From the NCBI GenBank assembly GCA_948467645.1, contig CAOKFD010000055.1:1-19455 (forward strand): 19,455 nucleotides of DNA, in the 5' to 3' direction. A program made the translations under genes and the position numbers. Origin of the DNA: Fimadaptatus sp948467645 (GTDB lineage Bacteria > Bacillota > Clostridia > Christensenellales > Aristaeellaceae). A model generated the notes under the pieces. That model searched no databases, was not told where the DNA came from, and saw nothing but the letters and a program-made list of their open reading frames with translations. Positions 7,661 through 12,648 of the stretch are shown here, one piece after another. Within the stretch, counting starts at the first letter, position 1. Every line of letters begins with the position of its first letter.

Positions 7661-7672
7661 ATAAATATCACG
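7641..7672. promoter_or_regulatory. Operator-like inverted repeat over the Nudix promoter
   Basis: CGTGATAT (7641-7648) and ATATCACG (7665-7672) are perfect 8-base inverted arms, 16 bases apart, and GTATAC is itself palindromic near the centre. The repeat covers both candidate -10 boxes, the classic place for a repressor site. No matching regulator gene is nearby. It could instead act as an RNA hairpin if transcription starts further upstream. Confidence 0.45.
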
Positions 7673-7694
7673 AACTGATGGGGGACGTTCGACG

Positions 7695-8120
7695 ATGACG
7701 GACAACAAGCAGTACATTGGCAAATCCGTAAACGCCATTGTGATAAGGGACGGCAAAGTATTGCTGGCATGGCGCGAATCGGACGGAGAATACAAACTAT
7801 CGCTGCCCGGCTGCCCGGCGGTCGAGGGCGAAACGCCCGAGGAAACCGTAGCCCGCGGGGTACGTCAGGAAACCGGTCTATCCGTACATCCTATAACCCT
7901 GGCCGGTATGCACTTTGGCCCCGACTGGTGCGCCGCTTTCAACTGCGAACTGCTAGGCGGCAAACTAACCGGCGAAGCCGAATACGTGGACGTAGACGAG
8001 GCCCTGCGCCGCCGCGACGTCAGTGAACTCACGCGCCTATTCCTCGCCGGCCGCGAACGCGCACTCGAAAAGGACGCCGTTTACAACATGAAAAACGCCG
8101 GGTGCTCGCTTTATCTTTAA
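7695..8120 (+). CDS. Nudix-fold protein with degenerate Nudix box
   Basis: The 141-residue protein has the Nudix fold pattern: an N-terminal strand (SVNAIVIRDGKVLLAWR), a Nudix box region from about 39 to 62, and later strands. Active Nudix hydrolases cleave nucleoside diphosphate-linked compounds with the box G-x5-E-x7-R-E-U-x-E-E-x-G-U. Here the first Gly is Cys40, E46 and R54 are kept, the Glu after Arg is Gly55, the first Glu of the EE pair is Gln58, and only E59, G61 and L62 remain. Two magnesium-binding acids are therefore missing. It may be inactive, binding-only, or use other residues. Its ribosome site is modest (GGGGGA, ten bases before ATG). It is divergent from recG, monocistronic, and has no recognisable substrate link. 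Confidence 0.82.
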   Translation: MTDNKQYIGKSVNAIVIRDGKVLLAWRESDGEYKLSLPGCPAVEGETPEETVARGVRQETGLSVHPITLAGMHFGPDWCAAFNCELLGGKLTGEAEYVDVDEALRRRDVSELTRLFLAGRERALEKDAVYNMKNAGCSLYL

Positions 8121-8138
8121 GGAAGAACTGGGAGACGT

Positions 8139-8167
8139 GTTCTTTCTTTTCAGGAGAGCGAAAGAAC
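8139..8167. repeat. Imperfect hairpin after the Nudix gene
   Basis: GTTCTTTC (8139-8146) and GAAAGAAC (8160-8167) pair perfectly, and an outer pair GGGAGA (8130-8135)/TCTCCC (8190-8195) encloses them. There is no clean T-run, so I would not call a standard terminator, although it is placed where the Nudix transcript should end. Confidence 0.35.
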
Positions 8168-8207
8168 CAAAGAAAAGCCGATTGGCTGTTCTCCCGCAAG
8201 TGTAGCT

Positions 8208-8370
8208 TAGAGTGTGTCTCAAGCGAGACAATCCGCAAGTTCGAGTGGATTTTTCGTCAGTTCAAGGAATAAATCCGAAGGCTTAGCAGCGCTAAGTCGA
8301 GCCTTGTGACGCAGAAATGGCGCAAAATACGCCGAAATTGCGGATTAAGGAATTTTTGAGACACACTTTA
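8208..8370 (+). repeat. Short TIR element, copy 3 (complete, 163 bases)
   Basis: This is the best-preserved copy. The left end TAGAGTGTGTCTCAA (8208-8222) and right end TTGAGACACACTTTA (8356-8370) are inverted repeats with one mismatch in 15. A second subterminal pair follows (AATCCGCAA on the left, the complement of TTGCGGATT on the right). Both ends carry TA, as expected for an element inserting at TA with duplication, in the manner of IS630/Tc1-type elements. Inside is a small hairpin, CTTAG-cagcg-CTAAG. There is no open reading frame of note. Similarity to copies 1 and 2 shows that this is a dispersed family. Confidence 0.8.
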
Positions 8371-8601
8371 GTTCAGGCTTTTTAGGGAGTTATATACGGG
8401 AAGTTACACTACTTTCTTGCGTCGCTTGACTCGCCCAGAGCCAGTGGCGCTTGCTTTTATCCTTAATTTGCGGCTCACGCAAGCTATAATATACATTCGT
8501 TTCGGGTTTCCGCGAATGATCCTTTCTTGTTTATACCAGATGAATCGCCGTAACAATATGGAGAAAAAGAAACTGGAAGAATCTTAGGAGGCAAAGCGAA
8601 C
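8371..8601 (+). promoter_or_regulatory. Leader region of the dehydrogenase gene, with -10 box and inverted repeat
   Basis: A perfect TATAAT lies at 8485-8490 with no good -35 box. Just upstream TTGCG-gctca-CGCAA (8468-8482) is a 5-base inverted repeat covering the spacer, which could be an activator or repressor site. ATTCG/CGAAT (8495-8517) can form a hairpin in the leader. A 15-codon frame (8540-8587, MNRRNNMEKKKLEES) ends immediately before the GGAGG of the dehydrogenase and has no ribosome site of its own; it could be a leader peptide or chance. Confidence 0.4.
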
Positions 8602-10212
8602 ATGGAACTGACTTTGAATGGATTGCGGGACAAGCAGGCATGGGCATCTGCCAACATTGCACTGCCGCCCTACGATGTGGCTGCGCTGCAAAAAAAGACC
8701 TGTGAAGAACCCCGCTGGGTTCACTTCGGCATTGGCAACATATTTCGCATCTTCTTGGGCAGTATTGCCGATGATCTGATTGCCCGGGGTCTAATGGATA
8801 CCGGCATCACCTGTGCGGAAACCTTCGATTTTGATATTGCAGACAAAATCTATGCGCCGCACGACAACCTCTGCCTCGCTGTAACGCTGCATAAGTATGG
8901 CAGCATGGACAAGCGGGTCATTGGCTCGCTTGCAGAGTGCGTCAAGGCGAAAAGCGATGATGCTGCCAGTTGGGCACGATTGAAGGCAATCTTCCGAGCG
9001 CCCAGCCTGCAAATGGTCTCATTTACCATCACCGAAAAGGGCTACGCCCTGCATAAGACAGACGGCAGCTACCTCGGCTATGTAGCAAAGGACATTGATA
9101 ACGGACCGGCTGCCCCCATCGGCGCAATGGCGGTCGTAGCGGCTATGCTGCTGGAGCGCTACAAGGCAGGCGGTACGCCGATTACTCTGTCCTCGATGGA
9201 CAACTGCTCTCACAACGGATCTCTGCTGCGCACCTCGGTACTGACGATGGCGCAGGAGTGGAAGAAACGTGGATTTGTAGACGAGGAATTCCTGGATTGG
9301 CTGCAGGATGAAGCGAAAGTTTCTTTCCCATGGTCGATGATTGACAAAATCACCCCGCGTCCGGCAGACTTTGTGGGAGAGGTTTTAACCAAGGATGGCG
9401 TCGAGGGGCAGGACATTATCGTCACCTCAAAAAGCACATACATTGCCCCCTTCGTCAACGCCGAGGGGCCGCAGTATCTGGTTATTGAGGACAGTTTCCC
9501 CAATGGCCGCCCGCCGCTGGAGAAAGCCGGCGTCTACATGACCGATCGCGATACCGTCAATAAGTCCGAACGGATGAAGGTCACGGCCTGCCTGAACCCA
9601 ATTCACACGGCACTGGCCCCATACGGTATGCTGCTGGGATACGAGTACTTTGCCGACCTGATGGACGACCCTGAACTGAAAATACTGGCTCACAATGTCG
9701 GCTATGTCGAGGGATTGCCCCGTGTGGTCGATCCCAAAATCTTCTCACCCAAGGCGTTCCTGGATGAGGTCATTAACGAGCGCATGTCCAACAAATACCT
9801 GGGCGATACCACTGCCCGCATCTGCACTGACTCCTCCCAGGGGGTGAGCGTCCGCTTCGGCGAAACGATTCGCTCCTATGTACAAGAATACGGCACAGCA
9901 TCTAATCTTGAGGCCATCCCGCTCGCGCTGGCCGGCTGGCTGCGCTATTTCTACGCTATCGATGACGAGGGCAAGCCTTTCGCGCTGGCACCCGACCCGT
10001 TGGCGCAGGAACTGCACGATGCTGTCAGCCGGGTCAAGCTGGGCGAGCCCGACACACTTACCGACCAGCTGCACGGCGTGCTCTCCAACAAAGAGATTTT
10101 CGGCAGTGACTTGTACGAGGCAGGTGTGGCCCAGAAGATCGAAGCATTCTTTAAGGAGGAAATCGCCGGTCCCGGTGCCGTGCGCGCCACGCTGAAAAAG
10201 TACTTGCACTGA
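8602..10212 (+). CDS. Long-chain mannitol dehydrogenase family oxidoreductase (fructuronate reductase-like)
   Basis: The 536-residue protein belongs to the polyol-specific long-chain dehydrogenases, which include mannitol 2-dehydrogenase, fructuronate reductase (UxuB) and tagaturonate reductase. They interconvert a keto sugar or keto acid and its alcohol with NAD(P)H. An N-terminal Rossmann motif HFGIGNIFR (about 41-49) and the catalytic Lys-Asn-His segment (K326, N332, H335 in MKVTACLNPIHTALA) support this. Lys and Asn are six apart here, against five in Pseudomonas mannitol dehydrogenase as I recall it. AGGAGG lies ten bases before the ATG. No uxuA, kdgK, transporter or regulator is adjacent, so the substrate cannot be assigned; fructuronate is my best guess. 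Isoleucine codons are almost all ATT/ATC, while neighbours prefer ATA, suggesting acquisition by transfer. Confidence 0.85.
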   Translation: MELTLNGLRDKQAWASANIALPPYDVAALQKKTCEEPRWVHFGIGNIFRIFLGSIADDLIARGLMDTGITCAETFDFDIADKIYAPHDNLCLAVTLHKYGSMDKRVIGSLAECVKAKSDDAASWARLKAIFRAPSLQMVSFTITEKGYALHKTDGSYLGYVAKDIDNGPAAPIGAMAVVAAMLLERYKAGGTPITLSSMDNCSHNGSLLRTSVLTMAQEWKKRGFVDEEFLDWLQDEAKVSFPWSMIDKITPRPADFVGEVLTKDGVEGQDIIVTSKSTYIAPFVNAEGPQYLVIEDSFPNGRPPLEKAGVYMTDRDTVNKSERMKVTACLNPIHTALAPYGMLLGYEYFADLMDDPELKILAHNVGYVEGLPRVVDPKIFSPKAFLDEVINERMSNKYLGDTTARICTDSSQGVSVRFGETIRSYVQEYGTASNLEAIPLALAGWLRYFYAIDDEGKPFALAPDPLAQELHDAVSRVKLGEPDTLTDQLHGVLSNKEIFGSDLYEAGVAQKIEAFFKEEIAGPGAVRATLKKYLH

Positions 10213-10437
10213 CCGCTGCGCTATAGACAAGGAAGCCTACCCACTGCTGATTATTATAAAAGTAAATGCAGTAGTCAGTAATCCCCCCGCGCCATATTCG
10301 CCACCCCTCGGCGGCTCAAGTGCGGACGCGGCAGTGAGGTTCGCGCAATGTCTTATTTCCAGCCACATTTTCCCATGAAGCAGAAGTTAAATCGTATAAC
10401 CCATTGCTTCCATACCCGCCATAAAGCATACCTCTCC
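10213..10437. other. Intergenic region after the dehydrogenase
   Basis: No gene is seen between the dehydrogenase stop and the sigE terminator. Only weak complementary pieces occur (ACTGC...GCAGT near 10232-10268) and no terminator with a T-run for the dehydrogenase on the plus strand. The convergent sigE terminator hairpin at 10447-10500 may also stop plus-strand transcription. Confidence 0.5.
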
Positions 10438-10500
10438 AAAAAAGCACACAGAGCGTCACGGTCGCATTTTTTCATTGAAGTGCGGCCATGACGCTCTGTG
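10438..10500 (-). terminator. Intrinsic terminator of spoIIGA-sigE
   Basis: Arms 10447-10466 and 10481-10500 are complementary at 18 of 20 positions, the other two forming G-U pairs in RNA. The loop is 14 bases. Reading the minus strand, the stem is followed within a few bases by six T (10438-10443). This is a strong rho-independent terminator about 105 bases after the sigE stop. Because dehydrogenase and sigE converge, it may serve both strands. Confidence 0.85.
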
Positions 10501-10606
10501 CATCAGTCGGTCGTTACTCTCGCCCTACTTATATTGTGTATTAACACCGGCATAGATTTCCCGTGTTACCTGACTGTCCCTGCCTTGCAGCACCACCCGC
10601 CGCGCG

Positions 10607-11368
10607 CTACTCCATCTTAGCCATCTCCCCGCGCAGACGCAATATAATCCGCTTCTCCAGCCGCGATATGTACGACTGCGATATGCCCATCAGCTCAGCA
10701 ACTTCTCTCTGCGTCATCTCCGGGCGGCCGCACAGGCCGTAGCGCAGCGCCATTATGTGCCTCTCGCGCGGCGGCAGCGACTCCAGCGCCTCGCTCAACA
10801 TCTCGCGCTCCGTATGGTTTTCTATGCCCCGGCTCACCAGGTCAGGTTCGGTGCCCAGCACGTCGCTCAGCAGCAGTTCGTTGCCGTCCCAGTCGGTATT
10901 GAGCGGCTCGTCGAACGACACCTCCGATTTAAGGCGGCTGTTGCGGCGCAGGTACATCAGGATTTCGTTCTCGATACAGCGCGATCCGTATGTGGCCAGC
11001 TTTATATTCTTGGACGGGTCAAACGTGTTGACCGCCTTGATAAGGCCGATCGTGCCTATCGAGACCAGATCTTCTATGCCTACGCCCGTGTTTTCAAACT
11101 TTCGCGCAATGTATACGACAAGGCGGAGATTATGCTCTATCAGCGTCTGCCTTACCTGCGTATCACCTAACTTAAGCTTTTCCAACTGCTCCTTCTCCTC
11201 CCCGGGCGTAAATGGAGCGGGCAAAGACACACTTCCCCCAATGTAGTGGACGGCGCATCCGCGCACTCCCAGCCTTGACATAAGTCCATATATCGCCTTG
11301 TATATCGCGCGCTTTATCGACGGACGCGTTCGGCGGCCCGAATCAGTTTTTAAGCAGGTATCCGGCAT
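10607..11368 (-). CDS. sigE: RNA polymerase sporulation sigma factor SigE (pro-sigma-E)
   Basis: SigE directs mother-cell gene expression early in sporulation and is made as a membrane-bound precursor cut by SpoIIGA. The core from YIGGS onward closely follows Bacillus SigE: region 2 with NLRLVVYIARKFENTG, IGTIGLIKAV and IENEILMYLRRN, the linker EVSFDEPL-TDWDGNELLLSDVLGT, and the region 4 helix-turn-helix TQREVAELMGISQSYISRLEKRI. I chose the ATG at 11368 (253 residues) because AAGGGGGAG lies seven bases before it; in-frame ATGs further upstream would lie deeper inside spoIIGA. This gives a pro-sequence of about 41 residues before YIGGS, longer than the roughly 27 of Bacillus, with an amphipathic stretch IKRAIYKAIYGLMSRLG. 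It overlaps spoIIGA by 26 bases. Confidence 0.94.
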   Translation of the reverse strand: MPDTCLKTDSGRRTRPSIKRAIYKAIYGLMSRLGVRGCAVHYIGGSVSLPAPFTPGEEKEQLEKLKLGDTQVRQTLIEHNLRLVVYIARKFENTGVGIEDLVSIGTIGLIKAVNTFDPSKNIKLATYGSRCIENEILMYLRRNSRLKSEVSFDEPLNTDWDGNELLLSDVLGTEPDLVSRGIENHTEREMLSEALESLPPRERHIMALRYGLCGRPEMTQREVAELMGISQSYISRLEKRIILRLRGEMAKME

Positions 11369-12191
11369 CGCCGCACTCCCCCTTTCCGACATTTCCGCCC
11401 GGCGCACAGCTCATTTCCAGCGGCGCAAGCGCCATCGCCCCGCCCGGAAGTGCGCCCGGATACACGGCCACCCACACGTCGCCGCGCTCGGTGCGCATAT
11501 CGCCCGCGCGCACGCATATCAGATCGGGGCGGAAGCATTTGAGCACGCCCTGACCATCCAGCGTCTGATACCGCACCATGCGCCACCTGCCCGCGGGCAT
11601 ATCGCCGCCCCGCGCGCTAAAGCCGCGCGGCAAAACGCCCTTCACGGCGCGCTCGGACGCAATCAGCACGCACGCGCCGCTTATCGGTTCGCGCAGGTGA
11701 TTGCCGGTATCGACCAGCGCGGTCAGGCTGCATTCGCGGCCATCGAATGCCATGCCGATTTTAAGCTCCCAGCCCCATGCGCGCTTGACGCGCGTATGCG
11801 TGAGCCACAGCCCCAGCGCGCCGCACACCACCAGGCACCAGCCCAACTGCGACCAGCCCCAGCCGCCGCTCATCATGCTTATCATGAGCGCGCCGCCGCC
11901 CATCAGCATCGTCATGCACATGGCCGCGGCCAGATACGCCGCAAAGTCGCGCGCGCCTCCCCCGCCGCACGCGATCAGCGCCATTATGGCCGGCATAATC
12001 AGCCTTGCCGCCAGACTGCCCATCCACCCGCAGCCCGGAACGTATATCATGACCGCCCACGCGCCGCCCAGCGCCGCGGCAAGCAGCACCCTGCCCGGCC
12101 GCCGCCGCCCCAGTGCGCGCGATGATAGGTCAAGTATAAGCGCGTTCATCATGATATTGATAAGTAAGTAGCTTTCCAGGCATACCTTCAT
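11343..12191 (-). CDS. spoIIGA: SpoIIGA, sigma-E processing peptidase
   Basis: SpoIIGA is the septal membrane aspartic protease that removes the pro-sequence of SigE after a signal from SpoIIR. The 282-residue protein has about five hydrophobic segments in the first 130 residues (starting YLLINIMMNALIL) and a soluble C-terminal protease domain. The active-site motif LVDTGNHLREP has catalytic D161. It lies directly upstream of sigE, as in Bacillus and Clostridia. Its start has only a weak ribosome site, and a 20-codon frame (12195-12257) with its TAA three bases before the spoIIGA ATG might couple translation; this is speculative. Family members vary greatly outside the DTG motif, so the neighbour is important support. 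Confidence 0.93.
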   Translation of the reverse strand: MKVCLESYLLINIMMNALILDLSSRALGRRRPGRVLLAAALGGAWAVMIYVPGCGWMGSLAARLIMPAIMALIACGGGGARDFAAYLAAAMCMTMLMGGGALMISMMSGGWGWSQLGWCLVVCGALGLWLTHTRVKRAWGWELKIGMAFDGRECSLTALVDTGNHLREPISGACVLIASERAVKGVLPRGFSARGGDMPAGRWRMVRYQTLDGQGVLKCFRPDLICVRAGDMRTERGDVWVAVYPGALPGGAMALAPLEMSCAPGGNVGKGECGDAGYLLKN

Positions 12192-12302
12192 CGCTTACCC
12201 ATCCGGCTCCTTATCGGGCTTAATATTTTTAAGCGTATGTGACCCTGCCAAGGGCATAAAATTATAAGCGCGCCGCCCGTCCTCCTTGCACGAGCAGAGA
12301 AT

Positions 12303-12327
12303 ATTATATATCATCCGGTTTGTCGAA
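12303..12327 (-). promoter_or_regulatory. spoIIGA promoter with Spo0A box
   Basis: On the minus strand a perfect TATAAT (12303-12308) lies about 110 bases before spoIIGA, with no proper -35 box. In its place is a perfect Spo0A box, TGTCGAA on the plus strand (12321-12327, within TTTGTCGAAAA). In Bacillus subtilis, spoIIG is activated by phosphorylated Spo0A bound over the -35 region, so this arrangement fits established knowledge. The leader has an unexplained AAGGAGG about 95 bases ahead of the gene. Confidence 0.65.
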
Positions 12328-12415
12328 AACTGTAGCAAATCCCATTAAATTTACTTATAGTACGCCAAAAATTCCTGTTGTCATTATTTTTACCCCGGCA
12401 AAATGTGTTTTTTTG

Positions 12416-12429
12416 TATGCGCGCGCATA
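12416..12429. promoter_or_regulatory. Perfect 14-base palindrome in the spoIIGA/gltB intergenic region
   Basis: TATGCGCGCGCATA is a perfect palindrome roughly midway between the divergent spoIIGA and gltB promoters. It could be a regulator site. GCGC-rich palindromes are common by chance in this genome, so weight is low. Confidence 0.25.
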
Positions 12430-12507
12430 TGCCGCCCCCGCGCCGCCGGATTTGCGCGTCTTGCGTCAATGTTAGCAAAAGCTTAATCGTTTGCTCGAAA
12501 AACCGAC

Positions 12508-12536
12508 TTTTATTTTGGGCGCGCATGGTGTATACT
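12508..12536 (+). promoter_or_regulatory. gltB promoter
   Basis: TATACT (12531-12536) is a good -10 box. The sequence 17 bases upstream, TTTTAT (12508-12513), is a poor -35 box, suggesting a promoter that needs an activator. No better promoter is seen between here and gltB. Transcription would start near 12543, upstream of the terminator-like hairpin. Confidence 0.5.
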
Positions 12537-12550
12537 TAGAGCCACCTAAA

Positions 12551-12620
12551 GTAAATAGTTCAGCTTATAAACGCTCAATGACGAGGCAGTTCTTGTCATT
12601 GTGCGTTTTTTTCTATTTAC
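12551..12620 (+). promoter_or_regulatory. gltB leader with intrinsic terminator (putative attenuator)
   Basis: Arms 12571-12582 and 12595-12606 pair with a single mismatch. With a few inner pairs (GAG/CTT) the stem reaches about 15 base pairs and closes on a six-base loop GCAGTT. Seven T (12606-12612) follow directly, so this is a full rho-independent terminator. It lies downstream of the presumed promoter and 37 bases before the gltB ATG. GTAAATAG (12551-12558) and CTATTTAC (12613-12620) are perfectly complementary and flank it. A weak competing pair TTCAGC (12559-12564)/GCTCAA (12573-12578) could disrupt the terminator stem. This may be an attenuator for glutamate synthase or the end of a ~70-base small RNA. 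It matches no riboswitch I recognise. Confidence 0.7.
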
Positions 12621-12648
12621 AACCATTTATGCGAGGTTGGTGAATTGT

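Noticed and set aside
8029..8238. Minus-strand frames overlapping the Nudix 3' end and hairpin
   Set aside because: They are shadows running through the hairpin and the TIR element, with no ribosome site.
10447..10500. Terminator for the plus-strand dehydrogenase
   Set aside because: On the plus strand the stem is not followed by T residues; the T-run is on the minus-strand side, so it is assigned to sigE, though it may work both ways.
12543..12612. ANTAR-type antitermination site in the gltB leader
   Set aside because: The terminator hairpin closes on a six-base loop, but the loop starts with G not A, and no proper first hairpin is found upstream. Kept only as a hypothesis to test.
12601..12648. 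GTG at 12601 as the gltB start
   Set aside because: It lies in the terminator stem and has no ribosome site; the ATG at 12649 has one and gives a normal propeptide length.
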